From Aplidium turbinatum (taxonomy: Eukaryota; Chordata; Ascidiacea; Aplousobranchia; Polyclinidae), in the NCBI GenBank assembly GCA_918807975.1, contig OU964921.1, positions 27,058,498 through 27,122,497 of the forward strand: DNA of 64,000 nt, given 5' to 3'. The notes beneath the pieces were generated by a model. The model saw only the letters and a program-made list of their open reading frames with translations. It did no database searches and was not told the origin of the DNA. This document shows, piece after piece, positions 10,932 through 22,498 of the stretch (its first letter is position 1; each line of letters starts with the position of its first letter). The position numbers and the translations under genes are program-made.

Positions 10932-13918
10932 TAGGGTGGTCCTTATTTGTCAACTTTTGAATTTTTAAGCGGGCGCCCTGTCAAGCTGTTCCAATTTGGT
11001 TAAAATGGAAAACCTCAAATTTAAAAAAAAAATCATCGACGTCTAAGGTGTGCTCAAAGAGCTTAAACTTTCTACGCATAACGGCTTAAGTCGGTAATAG
11101 CATTGAGGCATGGGTGCACATGTGTTACTGCACTTTCATTCTACTGGGGACTTGCATATATCAAATGAGAAGTTAATAACGATAGTTATTATAGGGGATC
11201 CTTATTTCAAATCTTTCAAACTATAAAAAATGTTGGAATTTCTTTTCCACGCCGTGATCACGAGATAGATACGCCGAACACATGTGCAGCCAAATCGTAC
11301 TGAGTGATGTCACAATGCTATGTCTGCACTCTGCGCCGTGTTTTGCCTGCTGAGTAGGCTACTGAATATTGTAGCAGCCTGATTAATAAAAATATAATAG
11401 TCTTGTTTTTTCAGGTACTGTAAGCGTTAATGGCAGAATCTACAAGAAAACAGTCTGAGATATACTTAGTTGGGCCAGTGAAGGATGAGTTTACTGGCTC
11501 AAAATTGCCATCTGTGCATGATGCTCTCGGCGTGTACTTTTACCGGCTAAAGATCATGAAGGAAACAAAAAGGGAGGCAGCCAAGCATATTGTCCAGAAA
11601 CTTTTCGCATACTGGAGCCGAGCAAAGATTCCAGTACGGGATGAAAGAAGAGCAATTAAGAAGTTGGATGGTCTTATCACAGCATGGGAGAACCTAAAAA
11701 AGAATAAGAATAGAAAGGCCGACACGCAGAAAATGAATGAAGAAATCTACACTGCAGAATATCCAAATTTGTTTGATGTTTCTCATGGCAATGCTCTCGA
11801 AATGATTGACATTCAAGAGGACATAAAATTTTTGGTTGCTCAACGGGAACCTGGCAGGAGAGGGTATATGGCAGGATTGGACAAGAAGCTGAAGAAAAGA
11901 GAGAATGAAAAGGCAACAAGAGTGAAACAAATGAAGAAACGAAAACTTGCTAGTGACGAAGCCAGGAAGGAACTGTTTGATAAAGTTGTTCTAGAGAGCA
12001 GCTGTTCTTCAAGTGAAGAGGATTCACAAGGAGACGAAGATTTCATACGACCTTCATCATCTGACTTCAGACCTTCACCTCTTCAAAAACGTGGCAGAAA
12101 GAAATTTTTTAAACCAGATGTCCTTGCTTCTCTTGACAGAGGTAGGATCAGTGATAGGCATGCAGTTCACACTGTAGTATCTGTGCTATCTGCAACAGGT
12201 TTAAATCTTTCAGAATTTGCTATTAACCGCTCTTCTCTTCGACGATATCGCAGAAAGTATCGTGAAGATAGGTCAAGGGACCTGAAAACAACGTTTCAGA
12301 GTTATGGAAAACCACTAACGATTCACTGGGATGGAAAGCTGATGCTTGATTTGACAGGAGATGAGAAAGTTGATAGACTGCCCATTATAGTTTCTTCTGA
12401 TGGCGTTGATCAGCTTCTAGCAGTACTTAAACTTCCATTTGGAACAGGACAAGCCATATGTGATGCCATAATCCAGACTGTTGATGAGTGGAATATCAGG
12501 GAAGACATTAAGGCCTTCAGCTTTGACACCACAGCAGCCAACACTGGGCGACTTAAAGGAGCTTGTGCACTTCTAGAAGCAAAGCTTGAACATGATACTC
12601 TGTATCTGGCATGCCGCCACCATATTCATGAGATTATAATTGAGGAGGTGTTTTTGTCTTGCTTTGGCCCTTCATCTGCCCCAGAAATACAGCTATTCAA
12701 GAGGTTTAAGCAGTTCTGTCCTAAGGTTAAGCATCATGACTACACTCCTAGAATTCAGGATGAAGTTGTACTGGCTGAATTGGATACTGAAACTCAGCAG
12801 AAGGTGCTGTCCTATGCCAAGGAGCAGCTAGACAGCAAACATCCCAGAGATGATTACAGAGAACTTCTCGAAATCACGATTATCTTCTTAGGGGGATTTC
12901 CACCTGAAGGGATAAGATTCATGAAGCCTGGAGCCATGCACCGAGCAAGATTTATGTCTCGTCTCATTTACACCATGAAGATATTCATCTTCCAAAACAG
13001 TGGATTTTGCCTGACTAAGCGTGAGCTAAAGGGTCTCAAAGACCTATGTATCTTTGCAGTGAAGTTCTATATTAAAAGCTGGTTTTCTTCTCCTCTTGGA
13101 ATTTCAGCTCCAAAGAATGACCTCCAACTAGCTAAAGAATTGTTGGCATCTGGTGACCAAGTATCACTCGCTGCCCTAAAGAAACTGAAACGACACTTTT
13201 GGTACCTGTCTGAAGAAACTATTGGATTTTCATTTTTTGATGCCTCCATTTCCTTAGAAGACAAGAGAAAGATGGTTCAGGCATTGGTTGAACATGGAGC
13301 AGAACATCCAGCCAAGCAAGTCAGTTTGTCAGACCAAGACATACGAACGAAGGAGATCCCTGACTTCGTCACAAAAACACGAAGAATTTCTTTGAGACTT
13401 TGAGTATTTCAACTTCATTTCTAGAAGAAGATCCTAATTTATGGTCCAGTTTGCCAGCATTCATTGAGGCCCAGAAAACTGTTGGAACACTTCGTGTTAC
13501 GAACGACACAGCAGAGAGGGGTGTAGCCCTCATTCAGGAATATAATGGATTGCGGACAAAATCAGAGGAACAAACACAATTTATCCTCCAAGTAGTGGCT
13601 GAGCACCGAAAGAAACTGCCCCACATAACTAAAGCTGCCCTTGTTGAGAATCAGAAAGACAGACTATTGTAGAAGAGTAAAGAGACATTCGTCATATTGT
13701 TTTTTTGTAGAACATTTGACAACCGCTAACATTTTGTGTTATCATATTAATTGGATTCAGCCACGTGAAATTTCGTTCGCATTGAGCATACCTTAATTTT
13801 CGTTTAAAATATAAAATATTTTACAGTAGGTGTTTTTACATCAAGTGGAATCAATGTAAAGGGCGCCCATACAATTTCCTCCAACTTAAATTTTTGACTA
13901 CATATAAGGACCACCCTA
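10932..13918 (+). mobile_element. nearly intact 3-kb cut-and-paste element, superfamily unassigned
   Basis: Identical inverted ends TAGGGTGGTCCTTAT bound the element, with looser similarity further in (both ends carry GGGCGCCC). The flanks are a perfect 8-bp duplication ATATATAC (10924-10931 and 13919-13926). It encodes one long transposase on the plus strand. An 8-bp duplication is shared by hAT, P and a few other groups. The TAGGG ends are not the usual hAT CAG start. The perfect ends and long frame suggest it is recent, and it sits inside older hAT debris. Confidence 0.88.
11430..13672 (+). pseudogene. DDE/RNase-H-like transposase with one frameshift
   Basis: The first 657 residues are open from the ATG at 11430 to 13403. 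The match to the family continues in another frame as KNFFETLSISTSFLEEDP and runs to a stop at 13670-13672. Comparison of the frames suggests loss of one A in the A-run near 13374, so the copy has about one frameshift. Residues 1-230 are charged and helical with a Lys/Glu-rich stretch. Candidate catalytic landmarks are HWDGK (about residue 299), FDTTAANTG (about 365), CRHHIHE (about 395) and, after the shift, ERGVALIQEYN. The CRHH block recalls the CxxH insertion of hAT proteins. I remember similar proteins as uncharacterised repeats in Hydra, sponges and insects, but cannot name the superfamily. Confidence 0.8.
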
Positions 13919-15085
13919 ATATATACATATAGGTAACACCAGAATGAAGTCATTTTACACACATGATCAAAATGGTTTCATAATAAACTGTATTTACCTT
14001 TTAGCTCGTTTAAAGCGCCTTCTATTATCATCATCACTTGAGTTAAAATTCGAAGTAACCTCCACATGTTGCATTTTTTTGTTTGCAGCACTCCAATCAC
14101 CTGTGATATGAAATCATTAAACATGTTGGTACAAAACGTGGTAAAACAACATAACATACTCAGCTGAATTGTACAAAGTAAAATAGCAGCCACTTGTGCC
14201 ACCAGATTTTTTCCCTTTATTATCGGCATTTTGTATAATATCCTAGCCTATTGATATAAATACTGTAACACAATAATTACTTGTTCTAAACCATTCTTTT
14301 ACTGCAAAAACCTTCTCATTATCAGCAGGAACTTCTTTTTTTTGGCAGCATTATTGCTACGTTTTGAATTGAAATATGAAGGCCAACAAGCTTCATATGG
14401 ACTTTTCATCCACTGCAAAGGAAAGCTGCCATACTTTGTTCGTCAGTTTACTCAACCACTACATATGTTCCAAGCTTCAGTGTATCCATACTTTGTAATT
14501 ACAAACACACAGATTACCGGTAGCCTACTAACAATGTAAAATAATTTTTTACAACCTGTTACAAAATTATTTGTCAAAAAACGAAGGTAAACATCCAAAT
14601 GGAGAGCAACATCACGTTCCAAAAATAACAACAAAACGTGCAACGATGTCATTGCAAAACAATAAGAAACTGATGTAAAATTGAAAGTGAAAAAAAGCAT
14701 AAGAAACAAGATAATACCACAAAATATTTTACAATAATTGATGCACCTTAATAAATCAAGAAGAAATCAGAAAGCACTGAAATCTTTGAAAGAAAAATCA
14801 ACCCAGACAAAATCTACTAAGAGTGCAATACAGGAATAACAACAAAATAGCTTTTCACAGGTAATCTCACATACTTACACTGTATGTCTGCGAACGAAAA
14901 ATTACGTAAAAAGAACCAGACAATCTAGACACCTTACAGATACCTAAATCAGTAGAATTTAAAGGATATGTAAAATAGCATGAAACACATGTAAAAGGTT
15001 TCATAAAGAAATTTAACAGGCATATGGTCACATTTAATTATGTTTCGTATACGACAAATATCTTTTCCAACTTTAACACAATTAT
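13919..15085. other. decayed repeat sequence, no gene recognised
   Basis: The interval is AT-rich. An 83-residue minus-strand frame at 13978-14229 may continue the older hAT debris cut by the 10932 element, but no motif supports this. Confidence 0.3.
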
Positions 15086-15470
15086 TAGTTCAGGCCCTTA
15101 GGGGCAAAAATGAGCATCTTTAGGCTAAACGTGTTACACGTTGTTTTTTTGCATTTTTTTGTAGTTGATAAATCTAACTTCAATTTTAGTGGGTGCCGCA
15201 ACTTTTTGGGTCACGTGATCACCCCCAAATCGGGGATTCCCCCCAAGTCAATTTTGAGCTCTTTTCACGGCATTTTTATGCAATTAGATACGTTATTTTT
15301 TTACATTTGGACTGACTTCCACTACAAAATACACGAGATAAAAATCACACAAAATTATGTTATTAATGACGTCATTGTGACGTCATGTATTAATTTTTTG
15401 CTTGTTTTTTTCTTATTGTAGTCGCTTGTTTGTTGTTGGTGTTACTTTTTTGGTTACAATAAGTTACCAA
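15086..15470 (+). repeat. left long terminal inverted repeat
   Basis: It aligns by eye with the reverse complement of 19840-20223. The best conserved blocks are the outer end, GTGTTACACGTTGTTTTTTT, TTTTAGTGGGTGCCGCAA, GGGTCACGTGATCACCCCC, and a TGACGTCATTGTGACGTCAT block near the inner edge. Confidence 0.75.
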
Positions 15471-15545
15471 TGGTTTTTCAACTGATTTGATTAGTATTGA
15501 GTGTCAGTACTAACATATTCAAAATCTTAAGGAATCCAACTTCCG

Positions 15546-16880
15546 GAAAGTGGTTATTTTCAAGATAGCTTACAAGATGGCCGCCAAACCATTGAACAAA
15601 ACAGTAAATTGACCATAACTCGATCATCATATGACCAAAACATGTAGTTTTGGTGTCTATATCTAGGTTTTTATACTCTGTGAAGTCAATGAGACTATTC
15701 TCAGAATTGTTGAATTATCTGATAGCCTATAAATTCAATATGGCCATCCAAGATGGCCGCCAAACCATTAAAATAACAGTAAATTGACCATAACTCGATC
15801 ATCCTATGACCAAAACATGTAGTTTTGGTGTCTATATCTAGGTTTTTATACCCTGTAAAGTCAATGAATCCATTCTCAGAATTATTAATTCATCTGATAG
15901 CCTATAAATTCAATATGGCAATCCAAGATGGCCGCTAAACCATTAAAATAACATATTAAATTGACCATAACTAGGTCATCATATGACCAAAACATGTAGT
16001 TTTGGTGTCTATATTTAGGTTTTTATACCCTGTGAAGTCAATGAGACTATTCTCAGAATTGTTGAATTATCTGATAGCCTATAAATTCAGTATGGCAAAC
16101 CAAGACGGCCGCCAAACCATTAAAATAACAGTAAATTGACCATAATTAGGTTATCATATGACCAAAACGTGTAGTTTTGGTGTATCTAGGTTTTTATACC
16201 TTGTGAAGTCAATGAGACCATTCTCAGAATTGTTAAATTATCTGATAGCCTATAAATTCAATATGACAAACCAAGATGGCCGCCAAACCATTAAAATAAC
16301 AGTAAATTGACCATAACTAGGTTATCATATGACCAAAACGTGTAGTTTTGGTGTATCTAGGCCTTTACATGGCCACCTGAAGATGCGGCCTGATTTGTCA
16401 CATTTTGCAGATTTTGATTACAGCTACTGCTAGTGCTTGACTGACATTTTTTGAGATTTTTTTACTTTTTGCGGTTTCATAATGACAAAAAAATTCTTTG
16501 TTGCCTTGAGGAAGCAATAGCAAATGAGAAAAAGTAAGTTGGAAAACGCAAAATCAGACTGTTATTGAAAATTAACAGTCTGACTAAAATTTACAAAATC
16601 AAATTTTCTTTGTTTTTTAACATGTGAGGATGTTAAAACCTATTGTGTCATCTGGGGAAAAGAATAAAGAAAGCGTAAAAATGTAATTTTTAGAAAAATT
16701 TATTTAAACGTTCGCCCAAAGTTAGAAAAACCTGGAAATTTCTGCAAAATGTGACAAATCAAGCCGTATCTTTAGGTGACCATGGTTTTTATACCTTGTG
16801 AAGTCAATGAGACCATTCTCAGAATTGTTAAATTATCTGATGGCCTATAAATTCAATATGGCAATCCAAGATGGCTGCCA
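15546..16880. repeat. 177-bp tandem array
   Basis: The landmark AAGATGGCCGCC(A/T)AACCATT recurs near 15573, 15750, 15925, 16102 and 16273, spacings of 171-177 bp. A further part copy lies at 16785-16880 beyond an insertion. Units share GACCATAACT(C/A)G, CATATGACCAAAAC(A/G)TGTAG and GAAGTCAATGAGAC. There are about five and a half units, with low divergence. Confidence 0.88.
16369..16784. mobile_element. MITE inserted into the tandem array
   Basis: The arms CATGGCCACCTGAAGATGCG and its degenerate reverse complement (ending GGTGACCATG) continue through TGATTTGTCACATTTTGCAG on both sides, about 44 bp. It splits one 177-bp unit between TCTAGG and TTTTTATACC, so it is younger than the array. No clear target duplication was found. 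Confidence 0.75.
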
Positions 16881-17049
16881 AAACAATTAAAAATGTACAA
16901 TAACAATGTATTGTTTATTAATAAACCCGGTAAATTTCTATATATATTTGGGTTAACTGAGCAGGCATAAAGAGCTCATACGATGTGGTCATGTAGACTC
17001 TTGACATAATCAGCGCAAAGAAAGCAAATGGATCAAGTATTACTAATGC

Positions 17050-18335
17050 TCATCGCTGTCACTCTCGATGTCATCGTCTGTAATTATGTGATTGCTGTAT
17101 GGACACATGAACCAGTTTGGCATGGTCCACATCCAGCATGGTATGGTAGCATATATCTCCGGCAACTACAGTGAGGTGAACACGATTCGCAATTGCAGTG
17201 ATCATTTTCAGTAGGTTGTCCGGGGCAGCTTTCATGTCCGTCATGATTGGAACCATCTGATTATTGTCTACTTTCCATCCCCAGTCTAGAGCATCCATAC
17301 CATCGTCAGTAGCCTACCCATCCTGACCATAATCTGGTAGTAAACTCTGAGGCAGTGGAATTTGGTAAAGGATGATGTAGGTGGCAAAAGTTCAGGGTGA
17401 ACAAAGGATTTGGCTGTTTTAATTTTCTTGACCAATGTATTGTATCGCTGTGTTTCTAGGTTACTACTGCCATCGTTGCCAAACATAACGGTCATAGCTT
17501 TGTTTCCAAGATCCTTAATGATGTGATCTGTCTGATTTGGGAGAATAAAGCATTTTGCACATTCTTTGATTAATATTGGTTGACTTTTCACTAGTTTCTT
17601 GAAAGCGTCTTCTTCCCGATACCAAATATCCTTGACGTTGAATCACAACTGGTGAATGAAGAGAAGCTGTAAGCATAATTATGTCTGGTCCGATGATTGC
17701 TTTAAGTTTGTTGATGTCGTGTATCTTGGTTGCGTAAGCCTTTTCGGAGCGGAAGTAGAGGTCTTTAATGTCTGGGTCAGTGTCAGCATAGCGTAGTATC
17801 AATATTAAAAGGTCCGTGTCTTCACCAATTAAAGTCGTACTATGTCGATGAGGGCTGTCCATCTGCCGTCTTGACGATGTCAACAGCTGCATCACCTGGA
17901 GCGTTCATCACATTGCAGCTTCTATTCCTCAGTTGAGCAGAAATTAATCCTTCCTTGTTGGAAGCTCGAGGCAAGAACTGCTCCTTCTTTCCAATGAACT
18001 GGGTGTCTACAGTAAAGTGAACAACCGGGTGGGCGTTCATGCCGCGTCTTTGATGGGTATTGTCTTTGATAGACGGACCACCATATCCATCAAAGACCAC
18101 CGTTGCTAAGCGACAATGACAAATGGTAAAATCTGCATACGACTGTGCAATAGACCCATAAATGTCTCCAGTTTCCATGGCACTCGATGCAACAAGAACC
18201 CTCCATCAAGGACGTAGTGATCGGTTTTCGAGGCAGATTCTTTCACTACTTTATAATCGGTTGACATCACACTGCTGGCATGTTCTGTGATGGCAGTAGC
18301 TATTTGAGGCTTATCTTCTGCAAGAAACAGGTTCT
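17050..18335 (-). pseudogene. broken gene of a PIN/FEN-like nuclease family with CXC-type tail
   Basis: Read leftward from about 18335, several frames together show DHYVLDGGFLLHRVPW, VVFDGYGGPSIKDNTHQRRG, FIGKKEQFLP, NVMNAPGDAAVDIVK, TTLIGEDTDLLILILRYADT, DLYFRSEKAYATKIHDIN, KFHCLRVYYQIMVRMG and MTDMKAAPDNLLKMI. I recognise this string as a repeated, uncharacterised invertebrate protein family. The acidic positions in FDG, NAPGDA and GEDTD recall PIN/FEN-type metal nucleases, which is inference. Members usually end in a Cys-rich CXC tail, not intact here. The copy is broken in several places. It starts abruptly beside the plus-strand gene, so its 5' part is missing. Confidence 0.7.
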
Positions 18336-18344
18336 GGATGTTAC

Positions 18345-19390
18345 GTGGCTGTCACAAGTAATACTCGTCTTCCTCTCAACTGGTCTGAGTTTTTGGGAAA
18401 TGACAGCAACAAAACTGCGTTATATCAACTGGTTCAACAAGCTGTGATAACTTCAGTCGATCCAAACTTGTTTACGATTGTTGTAACATCGTTAGAACAG
18501 CTTTTAACAATCAAACATTGGACATGTCTGAGGTTTCCCCATGTGATCACGAAGAGGCAGACACCCGTATGTTTCTCCATGTGAAACATGGAAAATCTGA
18601 TGCCATAGTCAAAACAGTAGATACTGATGTGGTAATTATTGAAATTTCGTGTTTTGACAAGTTAGAAATCTGTAAACTATGGGTTGAATTTGGAGTTGGA
18701 GAAAAAAACTCGCTTCATTCCAATCCATGATATTGTTTCATCTTCACCTCAATCTCCGATGATTTGCGCTTTTTTATCTTTGTTTTATGCTATCACAATT
18801 TGTGATACTGTCTCATCTTTGGAAAAAAAGGCTTGGGATTGTTGGATGCTTAATCTTACCGCAATGTGTGGCTTATTTAACTCTCTGAATTTCTCAAGCT
18901 CACCTAGTTCTATAAATGACATACAAAAGTATGTCATAGCTCTTTATGGCAATGGTCCTACTATCACGGATGTAGACGAATGCCGTTATATGATGTTTAC
19001 TAATGGTTGCACTATTGAAAAGCTGCCACCAACGTCAGCTGCTCTGATGCAACATACACGCAGAGCGATACATCAAGCTGAAATATGGAAATCAAGCTTC
19101 GTAAATGTTCAGCAACTACCTTTCTCCTTTAGCTTGGGGTTGGAAACATAATGATGCAAATTAGCTTGTTCCGTTTTGTCAGTCTACTTGTGGCTCTCGA
19201 TGTTCCTGTAAGAAAAAATTCATAAAATGCACAAGTCTTTGTTCATGCGAGTACGAAACATGCAATTCGACCACAAAATATCCAATCCGCTCTGATTTCG
19301 TTTCATCTTCAATCCACATTGACGTTTCATCTCCAATCCACACTGATCATTCAAGAAATGCTTTTGACTTTCTAAACTCTATCTTGTAAC
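18345..19390 (+). pseudogene. second broken nuclease-like gene with CXC motif, same family
   Basis: Plus-strand frames give RLPLNWSEFLGNDSNKTAL, SPCDHEEADTRMFLHVKHG, IVKTVDTDVVIIEISCFDKL, FIPIHDIVSS, ITICDTVSSLEKKAWDCW and PPTSAALMQHTRRAIHQAEI. About 19188-19280 encodes a Cys-rich stretch (CGSRCSCKKKFIKCTSLCSC) that fits a CXC (tesmin/TSO1-like) repeat. HEEADTR and DTDVV are hallmark blocks of a repeated invertebrate family; their acidic residues suggest a nuclease-like fold, by inference. Several breaks are present. The 5' part is missing where it meets the minus-strand gene. Confidence 0.7.
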
Positions 19391-19839
19391 TTGAAAAAAC
19401 TTGTCGTACACGAATTTTTTTAACATCAAATTACGTATGGTAGGAATTTAACATCGAAAACCGCTAGTTTTTTCATCTTGAATTAACAGTGTTAAGACTC
19501 TGACATTGCATCATCTGGGGTCGTGTATTAATTTGATTTGGAGATCATAATTAGGCCTACATATTATTTTAAAGTGACATGACCAAAAGGGAAATTCACC
19601 CCTGGTAGCTGCTCTTCTGGTTATTCCCTTGATGACGTCGTTATTGCGTCATACTGTACTGGAATTATTGTTATTGCTTGCAATTGTAAAATTTTAAGCA
19701 TTTGCAAAACTTATAATGAGAGTATTTGATCGCTTTTTTCGGAATAAACTTACCTTTGGTTCCTGAATTTGAAGTTGTCTAGTTTTAATAATGTAATGAT
19801 GACGTCATAAAAGATGCAATCATGACGAAACTACTTTTA

Positions 19840-20223
19840 GGAATTGTGAAATGGTTTTAGTAACCGGTACTCCAACTAATACCAACAGCAAACGACCAAA
19901 ATAGGTTAAAAAAGCAAAAAAATATATGTGATGACGTCACAATGACGTCATCAATCAAATTATTTTGTGTTTATTTTGTCTCATTTATTTGTATGCGCTT
20001 TTTAAGTTAAAATATACAAAAATCAAATATGTAATTGCACAAAAATGACGTAAAAAGAGCTGAAACGTGATTTCTGGGAAAATCCCCGATTTGGGGGTGA
20101 TCACGTGACCCAAAAAATTGCGGCACCCACTAAAATCAAAGTTGGGTTGATCAACTGCAAAAATATGCAAAAAAACAACGTGTAACACGTTTAGCCTAAA
20201 GATTCCCCTAAGGGCCTGAACTA
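19840..20223 (-). repeat. right long terminal inverted repeat
   Basis: This is the inverted partner of 15086-15470. It carries the same GGGGGTGATCACGTGACCC and TGCGGCACCCACTAAAA blocks in reverse complement. Confidence 0.75.
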
Positions 20224-20356
20224 TATCTGCATTTTCAATACAGAACCAATGTTTACCACATTTTATTTTTTTGTATTGCTTATACATGCGGTAAATATAT
20301 GGAAGAGGTCCGCTTTGGTGTGAAATTTTAGGCAAACCATCGCAATGTTTGTCGCA

Positions 20357-20611
20357 TTAAGAATTTGCATATTGTAAAGCTGTTCTTTCCGACAATCTTC
20401 TGATGACTTGTGGCAGTGGATTCCCTGGTTTTTTTAGTATTTTTTTAATTTTTCCTAAATAGTTTTCCAATGCAGAAAATGCATCAAGACGTCCATAACG
20501 TTTAACATCACTTGACAAATGTACAAGGCAATGCACATTGTAAACTAACATATTACTACCATAAAACATGCCAGCTGATTCACAAACATAGCTGTCACAA
20601 TCAAGGTGCAA
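20357..20611 (-). pseudogene. CACTA/EnSpm-like transposase C-terminal fragment
   Basis: The 84-residue frame contains LVYNVHCLVHLSSDVKRYG, FSALENYLGKIKKILKKPG and NPLPQVIRRLSE. These match the YNVHxLxHLxxDV...FSAFxFENxLxxxKxLV region at the end of transposase-derived proteins of the CACTA group in animals. The usual FSAFPFEN block is shortened to FSALEN. No element ends were found, so this is an isolated remnant. Confidence 0.7.
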
Positions 20612-21299
20612 GGTCTCGCGACGGGCTGCTTTGTATCTTGACCGAGCGTGCTGTTTTGGTTATGGAATTCTCATGTTATGTGTTTTTAGCGATCACTGCC
20701 CTGAAGTAACCTATGATTGCGAGGTCTTTGTTAGGCTTTGTAACATATTTTCTAGAATCTTCTACCCTACGTGACAATCTGGAATCTTCTGCTTGTTTAC
20801 GTTTAATGCAACTTGACAGAACAATGAGTCCTTATGATGAAACGTTACGTAGCCTAACCCTCTCGAAGTTACTAGACCGAACAACCTTCTATAAATAGTG
20901 GATTAGTGGTGTAATTTGCGTGATTATGATTATTATTATGAAAGTTGTGTTATGAGTTGTGGATTGGTAGTTGGTGCAGAAATTATTGGTGATTGAGACT
21001 TGAGGTAATTGAATACAATTAGATGAAAGTTTGGTGCTGATATAAGTTGTGTTCGAAATTAGAGTTATTTGAGAAGCCGTTGGTTAAAGTCCTTCAAGCG
21101 TTTGCATATATCATTTCAATAGTAGAACTATTCGACATTTAATTGACTGCTTTTCGGTTATAACCCATTAAACTAGGTCATTGAACCTTTCCAAGTCTTT
21201 TTCCTGGTAAGAGATAGAAAGAAACCGTGACAATAACCAACAGCTCATTTGCATAGTCACAGTGACTTTTGTAAAGCAAAAGACTGGAAAGAAAATAAA

Positions 21300-21600
21300 T
21301 GGAAACAAACAGTAACAAAAAGTGTTCATACAAATGTTCAAGCATATTGTGTTTTATTAATGCAATGCCACTATAGGCTAGCCTACAACAAAAATTGTCT
21401 TAAAGACCATATATTCGATTGCCAATCATGTTTGAACAACAAACCATCCTTGAAATCTTTTAGAGTTTTGCGTAAATATTTCACCGAATTTGATACTAAA
21501 ATCCACGAGGCTTTGCTAATAAAATCATGCAATCCTGGCCTCAATACGCAGTTGTTTGCCGCAGGTGCTTCTTATTTGCCGTTTTTTCTTAATTCATCAT
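21300..21600 (+). pseudogene. Penelope-like element, GIY-YIG-end fragment
   Basis: Within a 172-residue frame (21249-21767), the part reading NCLKDHIFDCQSCLNN, KSFRVLRKYFTEFDTKIHEA and LLIKSCNPGLNTQLFAAGAS matches the C-terminal endonuclease end of Penelope-like retroelements (DH...C...F.IL...KI.EALLIK...P.LN.QL). The reverse transcriptase is absent, so this is a short fragment. Confidence 0.6.
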
Positions 21601-21885
21601 ATGATGCGTGTTTGCCTCGCGGAATTAACCGCCATGTGATGTGCCTTTCTCCTCTGCTTTGCCGTTTCATTCTTATGCATTTAGTTTTCAATTTATTGTG
21701 TAGATCAGTTATTTATTTCAATGTAGATGTAAAATCAGTTATGTTTTTGTTACTTAAAAAGGGCTAACATATGTGTATGGCCGAAAACGTTTGTAATTTA
21801 TAGTTATGTTCAGTTTCATATATTATGTTAAATGCCGCGTGTTTGCTTGGTTTTATCTGTTTATGTTTGTTGTTTTGTTTTATTA

Positions 21886-22173
21886 TCTTTATCCTGCATT
21901 GCGGGAAAGCGGACTTGAGCGCTATGCATCGGTGTACGCCTTCCGACGTACACCTGACCCACGCTGCAGCCGACTGCAATGTCTGTTTCCGGTTGTCTAC
22001 TCTACTTATGACTTAAATTTGGTACTACCCATTACTCGAAATCGATCACTGGGTAGAGGCAATTATCGTAAAGTTTCTTGCCTAGAGAAACAACAGCAAG
22101 TGCGGGTGGCTGGAGTCGAACATGCAGACTCTCGACTGCGAGCCCAACGCGCTAACCACTCGGCCACTGCTGC
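21886..22173 (-). repeat. tRNA-derived SINE, family B, copy 1
   Basis: On the minus strand a tRNA-like head reads GTGGCCGAGTGGTTAGCGCG (A box), then TGTTCGACTCC (B box). The body follows, and the tail is GCAATGCAGGATAAAGATAA. The copy at 30355-30641 is nearly identical over the full 288 bp, so the family was active recently. The tail word AGGATAAAGAT is shared with family A. Confidence 0.85.
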
Positions 22174-22174
22174 C

Positions 22175-22235
22175 GATTGATTGATAGAATATGATAGATA
22201 GATTGATAGATATGATAGATTGATAGATATGATTG
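22175..22235. repeat. GATA-type microsatellite
   Basis: Imperfect repeats of GATTGATAGA and GATAGA lie directly behind the SINE head. Confidence 0.85.
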
Positions 22236-22498
22236 AAGAAAGCCACCTTTTTACCAAAATTGTACTACTTTTAAATATTGACAATTACATAAACCATGGT
22301 CACATTGAACACTTTTTGCAATAAATTTTTGAATTCTGATGCGATTAAACCATTGCTTAATAGTAGACAGATTTCATAATATTTCAATACTAAGTAGGCT
22401 GACAATAACTTCTTTGTAAAATAAAAAAAAAATTATAAGTAGGCTACCTTTCTGCATTTTTAAGTCAAACAGCAAAGAAAAGTAGTTCTACACTAGCA

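Larger units (their letters stand above)
15086..20223. mobile_element. 5.1-kb long-inverted-repeat element carrying nuclease/CXC-like genes
   Basis: The left end TAGTTCAGGCCCTTAGGGG is matched by CCCCTAAGGGCCTGAACTA at the right, and similarity continues for roughly 385 bp at each side. A possible 3-bp duplication TAT flanks it (15083-15085 and 20224-20226). Inside are a 177-bp tandem array (15546-16880) with its own MITE, and two broken genes arranged head to head (17050-18335 minus, 18345-19390 plus). Neither gene shows a DDE transposase motif that I can see. Length, long arms and paired genes suggest a self-contained element of a family I cannot name. Confidence 0.75.

Noticed and set aside
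13978-14229. 83-residue minus-strand frame as a gene
   Set aside because: No family match and no splice or transposon context strong enough.
15086-16880. CRISPR-like array
   Set aside because: The repeats are long tandem units without regular spacers, in an animal genome.
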